From: Owenia fusiformis
Taxonomy: Eukaryota > Annelida > Polychaeta > Sabellida > Oweniidae
DNA length: 64,000 bases
Direction of reading: 5' to 3'
Assembly (NCBI GenBank): GCA_903813345.2
Contig: CAIIXF020000007.1
Coordinates: 25,407,564-25,471,563 of the forward strand
This document shows, in pieces, positions 14,601 to 26,100 of this stretch. The number at the start of each line of letters is the position of its first letter. Position 1 is the first letter of the stretch. The notes under the pieces were generated by a model. The model worked only from the letters and a program-made list of their open reading frames with translations, did not search any database and was not told the origin of the DNA. The position numbers and the translations under genes were made by a program.

Positions 14601-17600
14601 CATGGGTCTGTCTTCCTTTCACTGGCATTATCTTTGCTTTGGTTACTCCTGAATTACAATAAAATATTTTGCAATGTGTGAAGGAACTTAAGCATATGAC
14701 TCAATGAATCCTAGATGATTTAATCTCTCACGTCTTGTATCAGACGTATTCTAGACTTTAAAATCATTTTGCTGCACTCACACAAAGTCTGAAAACTAGA
14801 CATTCCTTGTAAAATCATCCTACAATTCCTTGAGTTCTGGGCTTAAATCATTTAAACGACTCCATTCATCTTTTCCCAGATATATATTTAGCTGCATAAA
14901 TTTTTGATTGAGATGTTTTTTGGACATGCAAATATTTACACCCGAAAATGCGTACACACTTGTGACTTTTCAGAGTGTCTTCCTATGAATCTCAGAGAAG
15001 GTGTCTTAGTTTTTGGATGAACTCGCATAATTAGTTCCAAAACAAACTCACTTGAATCATGTTTTCAATTTGAATAAATGAACATACCTGGAACATACAC
15101 CAAGGAGGATGAACTACTGTACAAATCTGAATCTGAAAAAAATTGAGAGGTTGGTTTACATGTCTTTCTGTTTACCACAACTGTATTTTCGTATGCCTTT
15201 ATTTCATGGAAATACGTTGGCTTTCTTTCTCTTCAATATTGTGCTTACTTATGCTTCATGGTAGACAAAATTATGGTGATATAGGTTAATTCACGAGTGC
15301 TTAGTACTAAGTGACAGTTACATTCATTAGGTAACTCTTATTTTTTTACATTTAGGGACATACTGAAAGCTGGCTATGCCCCTGGCCCTTGGGGATATCC
15401 ATCGAACTTCGACGTATTGGGTTACTTCGTCATGGGACTACTTATTTTGACCATTTTGGATCTAATAAAACACTGAAATAGCCTATAGTCAGAGACATTA
15501 ATAAACCTCAACCATCAAAAGTTGACACAATGAGGCATGAGCTAAATTCTAAATTTCATGTCTCAAACTCTCCCAAGCAGTAGAAAAATAATTCCCGTTC
15601 ACTCGAAGTAGCACAATAAATGAATCCAAAGCTTCATGTGTATGTCCCCGCGACCAGTCGCAATGACTACCACGTGTACATGTGTTAGTTATCCTTTTGA
15701 GATCCTCTTGTATCATTTCGTAAACTTTTATAATAGTTAACCTAGGCATGTGATATCGCAAAATAAGGTCCACATCATCATATATTTGAAGAGGATCTGT
15801 ACGATCTGTAAATACGCGTTCTCTACTCAGAGCATTACGGTTGAAATCAACCATCAGTTGCGCCATTTTGAAAGAATAAACGCTACCAGCAGATGATTAG
15901 ATAATTTAAAAATATCATGGATCGAATATCAAACTATACTTCTTAAAATTTCTATATACACCCTATGCAGACAGAGCCTGTGGGAAATATTGGGTGCGGA
16001 ACAAATGAGCGGAGGGTGCGGAGCTAATGGTCATTTTTGAATTTAAATTTGGAATATTTCTGAAGAGGAGGAGCTCCATTAACGTACCTCCGCACCCAAT
16101 ATTTAGAGGGGGCTCATATCTGAAAAAATTTCCGAATTTTTATAAAATCACACAGATACTGCCTGGCTTCCAAGATGCAAAAATAATTTGCATGGGTAGT
16201 GTATCTTGAACACCATTTTTTATGAATGCTGGGGACGCAGTATTAAAAGGATAGTCTCAAAATATATAGGTCTGGGAAATGTTTAAGGCATACTGCGTTG
16301 CTATAAAATGAATTGCACTACTATTTTCACAATTTTATTGATATTTGGTGTCAAATACACATATCTTGGTATATTTGAAGTCCCAAAACGGCTTAGTTTC
16401 AGAAATATCCCAATTTTAAATTCAAAAATGACCGTTAGCTCCACACCCTCCGCTCATTTGCGCCGCACCCAATATTTCCCACAGGCTCTGTCTGCATAGG
16501 GTGATATAATTTCATAAAAAAATTCAATTAATTTTAGACATTTTTCTTAAACTAAAATCACTGTGACTGGGTACCACCGGTCGCTTAAATTTGTTGAACG
16601 AGATTGATGAATAGGATGTAATGGCTAAAAAGGGCCCTTGTCTCAAGAGATAGAACCATGTAGCAGTAATTATCTTTTTCAAATGAAGGACATTATTGCA
16701 TTAGAAATCTCTTATTTGTACAGGACCGTAGCCAGGATGTGCCAATCCTGATGTCAGTTATAAAAGATAGATGTCATTTCTGTGCTATTTTCATACTTTT
16801 ATTTGTTTAGTGCAAAAGGTTCACATGCAGTATGGCAAGTGATTTTAGACGGTCATATATTTTTTTGCAATTTGCAAGCGATTCTGACCATGTTTTAAGT
16901 ATCAAAATAATGCTTAGAGTATTGAGACTCAACTGAAGTTAAAAAATAAGGTGAAACAGTGATTATGACCAAACAAAACGGGAGTCCAAACCAGAAGTCA
17001 AAAGAGTAACAGCACTTTCAGTCTAATATTGAATAATGAAGATTGATAGTGGTCACTGTGGTGTTTACCTGTAACCACATCAAATTTCCCTTGAGAGAAA
17101 AGTTTATTATCTAAAACATTATTCACATGATGTCCGACAGTCGAAAAATCCATTTTTAGAAAAAGTTCAAATGCCTGAATCGAATCATTTGGTCTACTTA
17201 CTCATATTTACATTATTTTTTGAAGTCAAATGTGTGCATATTCACCTAGTCAGTAGACAGATTCTTGAAATTGGATCCAAATACAGTAAAAAACTAAGTC
17301 ATTTTCTTCAGACATGCTCCTCTCGACTTCTGTTTGAGTGACATCAGAGTAACAAGAAATCTCAAAATCTGGACGAGTTCATTTGGCAGGGGTTGGAATA
17401 TTCAGCTTTGTAGTCATCTCCTTCTCAAGTGCCCGGTGGAGACGGACAACTAAGTCCGAGAACTTCTTCTTTTCCACATAAAGTGAGGAACTGTGCCTGT
17501 AACTCGCCATTGCAAAGAAAGATGGCAGCGTTTGATATATACATACCTTGTCCCCTACGTTTTGACAAGTCCATTTTCGATGACGTCATTTTCTTAGAAT

Positions 17601-18088
17601 CTCTTCCATGTTGGAATTCGAGACGAAATACGAAGAGAAATGATTTGCGTGATATCACTAGATTCTATCAGATTTCTCTTCAATTTCCTGTGATCAACTG
17701 ACGAAAGGTAGGAGGTGTAGATAAGTCATCGGCCAAATTTATAATATATGGGGGAAAAACTTAAGAATAAGCTTACGATATCGCTTGATTCATTGACAGA
17801 GACTGAGATGTAAGATAAGAAATGAACTACGAACGAAGGCTATTGACAGTGACACAGTCACACACAGTTCAGAAAAATCAAAAAGATAATTTTTTTTTTG
17901 AAAATGAAATAGATCTAGCCTTATTTCAATATTTGGTAAATAAATGGCAAAGTAGATAAATTAGGCGCGAGGAATTGGTTCTATATGTTTATATTCATAA
18001 AACACATATGTTGGTACTAACCATCTCGCGTCCAATAAGCTTCAAAAGATCGAAGCGTATCTTTGGACGAATTTTCGTCTTCCGCCAT
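2639..18088 (-). CDS. KIAA1328: hinderin (KIAA1328) homologue, ten coding exons, 3' end not found
   Basis: This encodes a coiled-coil protein related to vertebrate hinderin, which has been described as a binding partner of the cohesin subunit SMC3. Exons in transcript order are 18088-18022, 15132-15088, 14648-14518, 13734-13616, 12927-12812, 12011-11890, 6748-6605, 6096-4044, 3456-3282 and 2728-2639; all phases agree. The match to hinderin as I recall it is collinear: an N-terminal YWTRD and SSLVYVPG, then VSLKDLCSEDKKRVANLVQEL, then a coiled coil running into KERED and LETQNLLVNYQ, then QRKKHQLMIQKE and RLRKTLMQQE in the 2-kb exon. At more than 1020 residues it is longer than the roughly 580-residue human protein, mainly through the large, polar, probably disordered 4044-6096 exon. 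The start was chosen because 18088 opens exon 1 and lies just downstream of a TATA-less promoter-like region. The coding end is missing. Confidence 0.85.
3029..3122. repeat. short hairpin repeat
   Basis: AAATTTCTTGTCCACTATGG and its near inverse complement CCAATAGTGGACAAAAAAATTT flank about 50 bases. It lies in an intron of the hinderin homologue and is probably a small MITE remnant. Confidence 0.45.
3930..4016. repeat. 87-bp palindromic MITE beside a splice donor
   Basis: The left arm TACCGTATTCTCTCTAATGA is mirrored by TCATTAGAGAGAATATGGTA at the right end. It lies in the intron just downstream of the large hinderin exon. Confidence 0.6.
4044..6096 (-). CDS. KIAA1328: large internal exon of the hinderin homologue
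   Basis: This 2053-base exon starts after TTACAG and ends at the GTAAGT donor next to 4043, entering in phase 0 and leaving in phase 1. It encodes about 684 residues that are rich in Ser, Gln, Asn, His and Pro. A short conserved coiled-coil patch (QRKKHQLMIQKE, KRLRKTLMQQEAELKAKQQM) lies roughly in the middle and corresponds to the C-terminal coiled coil of hinderin. The open frame runs on into both introns, so longer readings include intron sequence. Confidence 0.85.
6374..6553. repeat. palindromic MITE, TGCAGGGGTTTCAT termini
   Basis: TTGCAATGCAGGGGTTTCAT at the left is mirrored by ATTGAAACCCCTGCAAT at the right, about 180 bases apart. A partial relative of the TTTCTATTGAACCCC end is seen near 8245. 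Confidence 0.5.
10763..11171. repeat. AGATGCGAG-type MITE, copy 1
   Basis: It starts AGATGCGAGTAGGTAG and ends CTACTTGTATCT, imperfect inverted termini. Its interior matches the copy at 39000-39423 along nearly its whole length (for example CCACCAGGTGGCT, AAGAAAAGATATTTC and TCTAGATGTACTTTTACA). Confidence 0.65.
11316..11532. repeat. CATGGGCGTAG palindromic repeat
   Basis: CCATGGGCGTAGCGCTATTT at the left is mirrored by GGCACTACGCCCATG at the right. The overlapping minus-strand frames look spurious. It lies in a hinderin intron. Confidence 0.5.
11797..11868. repeat. TATTG/TATCG pentanucleotide microsatellite
   Basis: Imperfect runs of TATTG and TATCG lie about 20 bases beyond the splice donor of the hinderin exon 11890-12011. 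Confidence 0.8.
12012..12811 (-). other. candidate U12-type AT-AC intron
   Basis: Read on the minus strand, the exon ends GAGGGAAG and the intron begins ATATCCTTTTA, the U12 AT-AC donor consensus. It ends CCCTTAACTATTCAAAC, with a CCTTAAC branch-site motif whose branch A is 10 bases before the terminal AC. No GT donor could remove the TAA that follows in frame. Using AT-AC gives KERED-VQKQFLETQNLL, which aligns without gaps to hinderin as I recall it (KEREALQLQYRECQELL). Confidence 0.8.
12600..12705. repeat. GTCACC-family dispersed repeat
   Basis: AACAAGACATTAACCATGCAAAATGTTACCAC and a terminal GGTGGTGACATAA match the other family members. Copies at about 13061-13156 and 13929-14013 lie in the same gene. 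Confidence 0.6.
13061..13156. repeat. GTCACC-family dispersed repeat
   Basis: It contains CTGCAAAATGTCACAACCTG, CCAACCGCTGAATAC and GGTGGTGACATAA in family order. Confidence 0.6.
13929..14013. repeat. GTCACC-family dispersed repeat, truncated
   Basis: It begins ACAAGGCATTAACATGCAAA and runs through ATCACCACC to CCGCCGAACACTGTTC. The palindromic end is missing. Confidence 0.55.
15549..15866 (-). pseudogene. PIF/Harbinger (HARBI1-like) transposase fragment
   Basis: A 105-codon frame carries FTDRTDPLQIYDDVDLILRY and a following helical stretch like the N-terminal region of Harbinger nucleases (F-x-DR-x-PL, then RYR/RYH). The DDE catalytic core is absent and the sequence ends after about 100 residues, so this is a relic or a deletion derivative. 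It lies inside an intron of the hinderin homologue on the same strand. Confidence 0.6.
15959..16503. repeat. 545-bp MITE with about 90-bp inverted repeats
   Basis: The left end CACCCTATGCAGACAGAGCC is mirrored by GGCTCTGTCTGCATAGGGTG. The inverted match continues for about 90 bases with few changes (AATATTGGGTGCGG, GGAGGGTG, TCATTTTTGAATTTAAA). ATATA directly flanks both ends and may be the target duplication. There is no coding capacity. Confidence 0.85.
17069..17153 (-). CDS. KIAA1328: alternative first coding exon of the hinderin homologue
   Basis: An ATG at 17153 opens 28 codons (beginning MDFSTVGHHV) that end at a GTAAAC donor in phase 1. This is the same phase as exon 1 at 18022-18088, so either could join the exon at 15088-15132. 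It cannot be an internal exon: its 85 bases would break the frame, and no in-frame acceptor lies upstream. It gives a different N-terminus lacking the conserved WTRD. This is an inference from phase and splice motif only. Confidence 0.4.
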
Positions 18089-18125
18089 GTTGAAAATAAG
18101 CGCCCTTTTATTACGCATGCGCAAA
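18089..18125 (-). promoter_or_regulatory. TATA-less promoter-like motifs before the hinderin start
   Basis: About 25-35 bases upstream of the ATG, the minus strand reads TGCGCATGCGT, close to the NRF1 consensus. The start itself sits in CAACATGGCGGAAG, which resembles overlapping YY1 and ETS sites. Such motifs are typical of housekeeping promoters. Function is inferred from motif only. Confidence 0.4.
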
Positions 18126-18389
18126 AAGGGCACGATATTGATTTCGTTTAGTGCGAAGAAAATCTCCCGGGTTGGTGAATGATAGGCCTGACCCTACTAC
18201 TTCATTCGGTGCCAGGAGACTATACTTCATCGTCACTGTGTAAGACCCATATTCTAATCCCCTTGAATATTTTTTTCGAAAACCTTACTTGGTGAATGAG
18301 CGTTTTGTACGGCCAAAACAGTTCTATTCTGATAAAACTAATTCGGTGTAGACTGATAGATGCAAGTGGAAACTCCCGAATGAATAAAT

Positions 18390-18720
18390 GCGCGAAAGGA
18401 TTGGTATCGATATGGAGAACTGACGGCCCAACTATATGCTCATAACTTCAGCAATATTGACAACCCAAATTGTACCTGTGGACATCCACAAACAGTTAAA
18501 CACTTCTTTTTCAATTGTGCTCTTTTGACACATGCTAAGCTTAATACATGGAAAACCTGATCCCTGAAATTTTTCACAGGCAAATCTACCAGCATAAATA
18601 TCTTGAAGTTCTGAAATATGGCTCAGCAGAAATCTCTATCGAACTAAATTCGAAAATGATGATAGATCCAGGCAAGATTATTTTTTAGAAGAATCAGTTG
18701 CTCAATTAGCCTAATAATTA
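18390..18720 (+). pseudogene. non-LTR retrotransposon (LINE) 3' fragment
   Basis: One frame reads RYGELTAQLYAHNF, then CTCGHPQTVKHFFFNC. This is the C-x-CG-x4-T-x2-H-x4-C signature found downstream of reverse transcriptase in many LINEs. The frame stops at about 18557 and shifts, so it is dead. No reverse transcriptase motif is visible upstream. Confidence 0.6.
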
Positions 18721-20106
18721 ATATTATTCTTTGAGCCTATGATCCTACTACAGAACAATCTGGCCAACATCTGTGAAAATGATGACCAGGCCAGCTTCCT
18801 TTATAAAAGCCAATACATGATTTTCCCTCCTGAAACATCTTTCCTTATATTATATTCAAAAGCGCATCAATGTCTTCTATAATGCCACGCATGCATTTGG
18901 CGATTGAAGATAATTTTGTAAATGTAACTAATGATGATAATTGATAAATAAAAATTCCGAACATATGATACCAAGAACAAAAGAAGTGTCCGGTGTGTTT
19001 TCTATAGAAAAAAGTCAAATTATATTGTTACCATTCAAAAGATGACCATTGGATTGACAATGTGTAAAACTTTCAAAATTTTTTGATGACTAGTTTAGAG
19101 ATTCGGCAACGTACAAAAGGGATGAGACATCAAGAAAGATATTGAGAGCGTCCTTGTTGAGAGCAAAGGAAAATACGACGAAATAGTCAGTAACGAATTT
19201 AGCTGTCTCACTTATTGTATTAGCTCCAGTAGACCGTTCGCCACCGTGTGAACACTTTGTAGCTTTGCCCAAGTCGTTTTTTTTACTTATCTGATCTTGA
19301 ATTATTACCGGTCATAATAGGGGGGGGGGGCATAATAGAAATCACAATAAGTAAAAGAGACCGACTTGGGCAAGGCTAAATACTTTATGACAGACAGCGA
19401 AACACGGCGTGGATAGTAAGCTTACATAGTGGGCAAAACAAATAGTTATACAACAAGATGTTCTTCGTCACACCAAATAAAAAATATTAATTAATGAATC
19501 AAAAACTAACACCAAAATTAGCCACACGATAGTGAACGGTGTGAGATTACCCGACTTATGTGAAAAAGATCACTTACAAATATAAAGTTCACAAAATGTT
19601 TTGTTCCGGAAGAGAAAAAATCTATGGCATTCACGTCCAAAAATTGGCCACAGCCATAGTTAAAGATTAAAGCATTTGTTGTCGTCTAAAATTTAATTTA
19701 CCTAAAACAACAAACAAAATAAACAAGAGTTGATTAACCCATGACAAAAAAGCAAGTACACTCTTAACATAAATTAAAACGAGTCCACAAGACGTCATCT
19801 AATACACCACTCCGCGTTCTGGAATTTCACGATCATATTACTGTGCGCTTTCTAATCACATCTCATAAATCTTAAACCACATTACTCTTAAGTCCGACAT
19901 GAAGTATTTCTCACTGCATTGACATCAACTTTTTTTGTTGATTGTACTTTGTTGATATCATATAATTTAAAGGACTCTCAAAAGGACATAAACTAGGCGT
20001 AACCATTTAGAAAAACGTCATTGTAATTGTGTCCGAATCACTTCGGGATTAAGGGTCACTCCTTACGGCTGGTTTTATAAATCTCTTTTGGCATAACTTA
20101 CCAAAA

Positions 20107-20170
20107 ATGTTTTGGATTAGACCATTTCAATTAATAGGGATATTCTTACTTTATCAAGTAACAGTAAATG
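20107..20170 (+). CDS. signal-peptide exon of the EGF-sushi gene
   Basis: The ATG at 20107 opens [17 protein letters not shown], a hydrophobic signal peptide, and the exon ends AATG before GTAAGT in phase 1. This matches the phase of all following EGF and CCP exons. It is the only good ATG with a signal peptide upstream of the first EGF exon. Confidence 0.85.
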
Positions 20171-23100
20171 GTAAGTTATTCAATTTATGTTTATTTAAGG
20201 TATCGATGTTCACCTTGGAAAATCAAAATATCTTGTGTCAAAAGATTTCAGAATAAAATATTAAATATACCAAATTTAGATTTCCATCAAACGATTTTAT
20301 TTTTTTAAGTTTTGCCTTTAATTGCATGTAACAATTGTTGTCCTAGCTAAACGTCACTGTAACTTCGGTGACATCTAAGTTGGCGCAGTGGCAACAACGC
20401 GCAGTGACATTTACAAAAATGTCTTCCCAAATGATGACTGTAACACAGGTACATTCCCGGTGTTTTTCTATATTCAGCACAACCATATTCAAAAAAGACT
20501 CCGGAAAAACAGCCCCCTCTATTAGTAGATGACCTAGAACTACCCGGAGCCAAAGATCTATCAACAGATGACACGACGCAACGCTTAGATGGACAAGGTA
20601 ACATGGATAAATGATTTAAAAAAAAATCATAACTATATTTCATTGTAAATACAACTAAAAACTAAGGAAGGAAAAGAGCAGAGCATAGATATGGAAATAC
20701 CCGTCTCAAACTTTTAACTCTATGAAAAAATAGTATAATCGAAAAGTCCACAAGTTAGCGTAAGTAATTATATAAAAGCCGTTTTAATTTTGTTCCAAAA
20801 GGACTAAAGGCAAGTTATCGCAATTTTTATGAATGCATTATAATTGCCAAATACTAACGGGCTTTAAACACGTGGTTGAAAAAGGGGACTTTCAGTCCAG
20901 GCTTTCAGTTCCAAATTCTTGAAAAGGATATGTAGCTAGCCCAATAATATACTTTATAGCACTGTAGGCCACATCCTGGACTATGTAATAAGTATTGCGA
21001 AATAATATTTTTGATGCGATAAATAAAGAACACATTTTTTACTCAGGAAATGACGGAATCATTTTAAAATCATCATTTCCCATGTCATTAGTAATTAAAA
21101 CGTATCCAGGTGACGTTAACATAAATGTTTGTTTCAATAATAAACCACTTGAAGTAAAGTATCCGAGCATAAGGTTCGAATTTGCGGTCGGGTCCGAATA
21201 GGTTACCTCGGTCATCAAAGAGTTCATTATCAAAAAATAAATTCAAGTATACTTCATATGGGGTGGTTTGACTTATCGATTCAATTTATGCATTAAAACT
21301 ACTTTATTGTAATTTTAGCTTCAATTTGATATGATTTATAGGTCCTGCTTGAAGTTCAATATCTACAAAATGTCCTTTTAATTTATAAGATAAATTATTT
21401 ATCAACACCTCTGATCTTTAATTGTCAATATTGATTTTCGATTATGTTAAAGTGACTTAGAGTTGACACATGGGGATCTGAAAACTAAGAAGGGGTGGGG
21501 CAAATTTCAAGTCTGAAAAAATATTTCCTTGCTTGCTTTGTCATGTCTTTTTTCTAAAAATCCCAAAAGGACATACTTTTTTATTCCAGAAAACTAATGA
21601 TTTTAACAAAGATTTAAAATAAAATGTTCTATTTTTATGGTAACCATTCTAATCATTTGAGACAATTTGAACACCCTTTCCACATTTTTTACACATTGAA
21701 TCCTTACCACCAATTCGCGATCTTTTTGAAGATATTGTTTTTGAGATCATAAGGAACTTATTGGTAAGCCAGTTTGTACACGTTGCTTGAAATTTTGTCA
21801 CCCCCTATAGATTTGATCATGATTCTGCCTCAAATGACAATTTTCAGAGGACTGAAATGCAAAAATGCTTTTACCAGATGTTTTAACCTATTTATGTTTC
21901 AGGCTACACGCAAGCGTGTACTCTAACTCGCTGCTTCAATGGAGGAACATGTTTATCATTAAAAGCTATAAATGATGACATTGTATCAGTAACAGACTAT
22001 TGCAAATGCCCAGTGGGCTTCGCAGGAAAATATTGTGAAAACTTTATCCTCGCAAACAGATATCAAAGACTACGTCATAACAGGAATCAGAGATTGAAGA
22101 GACAGATCGAAATACCCGCTGGTAAGTTGCCACACCAGTAGTTGATAAGATACTGTTTTATTTCGCACCAAAAATATTGAGTATGTATAATACCTTAGAC
22201 TAGAATACATACCCCAGCCTGGGTACAAATGTAGAAATTAACTATTGCCACTCCGTTCTATGGGCCCCTAAATTGTATTCCGTCAACAATTAACTAATCC
22301 AGACTTTAATTGTTTTTGTTTATTGTTGAAGCCATTTCTCAAAATAGCAAACCGCAAATCCCCAATGAGGTTAGCTTTTGAAACTTGGGAAGGATCCTAA
22401 ACTTATATACATCATTCAACGTCTTATAGTCCCCAACATATGGACGCCTGGCTGGACGGCGTACATCAGGGTCGCGGTGTTCAAAGATGGGTTTATTTTG
22501 CATCACATAAAAATGGAAAATGTTAAGCTTTCCCCTGAAATACAATTATTGTACAACAAGCTCTTAATACGAGGGTTGTCCCAGAAGTATTGCACTATAT
22601 GCTCTAACTTTATCAATAATTGATATTTTTCCATGAAATTTTCAGTAAATGTTCCTTAGAGACATTTTGATTATTCTCAAAAATTTCATGTTGACTGAAA
22701 AAACTATATTGATGTTATAATAAAATCAAGTTGGTGAGTTTGGGTAGGGCGGGGCAGGTTATACAGTCACGTCAAAAGGAATAAAAAAAATTAAAATATG
22801 AAATAATTAATCAACAAATACCATTTTGTGTAGCCATAAGATATATGCTCAAAAATACATTTTAAGATACCAAATTACTATGAGCACATCCTAGTTTTAA
22901 TGGATGTATATTGCAAAGTGTTCCATTTCACATTTTCTCAAAATATTGCCCTTTGCATGTTATGTACTTTTGATGCCTGTCAGGTCAAACACTCTTGGCA
23001 ATTTCTTCCATTTTGACTTGTGGAGTTTTTGCCTCCCATGTTTGAGGTTGTCATCCAGGGTCAAATCATCTCTTTTAAATCTCTTCTGCGACCCCATAGT

Positions 23101-26100
23101 TGTAGTTCTATCTGGTATATACTTCTTATATACTTTCTTCATGGTAGCATTGTTTTGGGTGGCTGTGAGTCCAAGTGAAGTATGAAATTAGGCTACAAAA
23201 CGCAAGGCCTTCTGTTATCAGGTGAGAATTGCAGCCATTTTTGCAATTTCTTGACTGTGACTGTATTTGAATTCGTGACTATTGAAATGTGGTATTATTA
23301 CATCACAGTGCTAAATGTCATTATTTGTACTTGGTTAACATCATGCTGAATAAATTTGACAAATTCCCAAACATTTTGACCGTTTAAAGGTAAGAAATAT
23401 TAATAAAATAACACTTTAGATCTTTTTATAATTTGAAAAATTGGTACCTGCCCCGCCCACCCCTACCCCCATGTTGTTATAGCAACCATATTAAGACTCA
23501 ATATTAGTGTTTGATGCTGAAACTTCAGGATATAATAGATAAAACTTCACTTGTTATATACACAAAATTTCAGCTGAATTGAAGAATATTAAAGAAAGTT
23601 AGAGCATATAGTGCATTACTTCTGGGACAACCCTCGTATAGCACCAAATAAAAGCTTTCCTTACATAAAAAGCTATATTTATTTATTTATTCATTTACTT
23701 ATCACACTATTTTAGGGAATCCGTGTGAAAGTTTCCCATGTCAGAATGAAGGAACTTGTCGCTGGGAATTTGAAATTATCGGGGGACAATACAACTTTAA
23801 AGATGAGTACACTTGTATCTGTCACCCCGGTTACTCAGGAACACACTGTGAACTAGGTTTGTAGCTTTACCATTGTTCATGGAACCTTTGATATTATCAA
23901 GTATTTGTTCTCTCTGTGACAACACAGTTTCGGAATTTTCCTGTGTGCACATGTCTAGGTGCATTGTTTATTGGCACATTTTGCATTATAACTTTTGAAC
24001 CATTATGTACCTCCATCTGCAAGACAATCAAAAATATACTAACAGGTCACAAGCTATACCAAATGAGGTTCATAAAACAATACTATGAAACAAGCTTTCC
24101 ATCCTCCGATCACAGGGCAGCTTAGGAGGATGCAAGCTTTTCAAATCGTATAAGTTGGGTTGTGCTCTATTGTTTAATTTCAGATTCCAATGTAAGTGAC
24201 CCCTGTGATAGCTCACCCTGTACTAATGGCGGTACATGTGCGTCTTCAAGTGGCGGCACGTCCTTCTCATGTTCATGCCCAACTTCACACACAGGAGACC
24301 TCTGCGAATTAGGTAGCGACACTTTTATCAATATCAGTAGTGACAGAGAATCAACAAAATTAGATTGGTTAACTGGTCGATTCAGCGGGCAATTTTATAA
24401 ATACCAGTTCTACCTCTTTAAGTATTGCGGCAAGTTATCTCAACTTAAACAATGACACAAAATGTTCCCTTTTGGCTAACCATGTGGTTTACTTCTTTTG
24501 GGGGAACATTTCTGTGTAAAATTGATATTGCTTTGGCTGTGTTAATAGCGCAACATACACACAACAATAATTTGCAACGTAGAATAAGAGTATTTAAGAA
24601 TGTAGTACTATAGTATTATGCTATATATTAAGAAAAATTTATAGACCCTTTATAAACATAGGACACATTCCCACCCAAGATTATTCAAGTTTATTGTAAA
24701 CCAAATACTGAAGTGGGTAATTAAAGTGCAAAATTCATGATCAAGCTCAAAGATCAAAAGCTTTTAATATTGAAGCATCTTTACATGCATTATGTTAATT
24801 GTTTCTTGTCCCATATCATTCAAATCCATATCATAACAGAAAAATTCTAGGTCAAGTGTTGGGATCTCAGATTAAATTTTATAATATTGAAGCATTTTAA
24901 ATTGTTTTTGCCTCCAGAGAGTCCATGTCATCCAAATCCCTGTGAGAACAGTGGTGCATGTACAGTGGATTGGATTGTTAGACAGAAGAGAGACGTAGAA
25001 GAGATACCCCGGGGTCCGGATGATGTATACAACTTTACCTGCCAGTGCACTGACGGCTATAGTGGCGCCAAATGTGATATCAGTAAGTATTATTTTGTTT
25101 CTTCAGTCGTTGATCTATTAAACTTACAATATATTAATATGTCTAGATCAAAACCTACGTGTATTATGACATACCTATAGATAAATAATTCGTATCATAA
25201 ATGCCATCAATATGTTTTAAATATTTGTAATTTGTTTGTTACAATTTGTTGTATTTTGTCCCAGTTCTATCATGTCTCCATTTGTGTCCTTGGTATTGTT
25301 CTATTATTGATCATAGAATCAGGTAATCAGATGATATTATAATTTCTTTGTACATGATTCCCTTCTAGCTGACGATCCATGTACATCGAACCCTTGTCAG
25401 AATGGTGCCACGTGTGTGGTGGAGGCGGGTAAGAGGAAGAAACGAGGCGTACAAGAGATGCAGAGACGTTCTGGGGATTTCGACGACTGGGACTGGGATT
25501 GGGCAGATATTTATGTTTGCGAATGCGAACAAGGTTTCCATGGTGTAAATTGTGAAGAGGGTAAGTGAAATGCAAAATTAGTGATTTTTGTTGTTGATGC
25601 AATGAAAAACCTGTTCGAGGTCCGGCAACATCAATCTCTAAACCTCATGAGTTACATATCATCCAGATTTAAAGTTCGTATGTTTCAACATAAATCCCAA
25701 ATCTGATTTGACTTCTTATTACTATTCTAGGTGCAGCAATTATTAATTGTCCCAATCCCACAGTTAAACCGAACAGCGCAATCGTAGCTTTGACTGGCAA
25801 AAGCGTCGGTGATACAGTTGAATACACATGTGATGATACATTCGTATTGTCCAGTGGGGATCTGAGAAGGGAATGCCTTAATGATGGGACGTGGTCTGGA
25901 GAGGCCCCAGCCTGTGGTTAGTACTCTTTCGATATTGATTTCACACGATTTCCAGATAAAATACATTGTACTTTCTTTGACCTATGATATCATGGTGAAT
26001 CGTGGCATCTTGATGAATGATTGTACATGTTTGTTTTTATTTGACCATCTATTCTAAGCTAATTTCAAGTGACATTTATATTCAAGCTGTCCCAGTAAGT

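Larger units (their letters stand above)
18089..20106. other. intergenic region between the hinderin homologue and the EGF/sushi gene
   Basis: It contains promoter-like motifs at the left edge, a LINE 3' fragment at 18390-18720, a G10 tract at 19321-19330, and a small inverted repeat (GCTTTGCCCAAGTCG near 19264 against CGACTTGGGCAAGGC near 19361). No gene was recognised. Confidence 0.6.

Noticed and set aside
17425-17701. Overlapping small frames on both strands, including an AAGATGGCAGCG start-like motif
   Set aside because: No domain or splice partner; lies in a hinderin intron and may be chance or an old repeat.
19090-19272. 60-codon minus-strand frame
   Set aside because: No homology recognised; it overlaps a small inverted repeat ending in GCCCAAGTCG.
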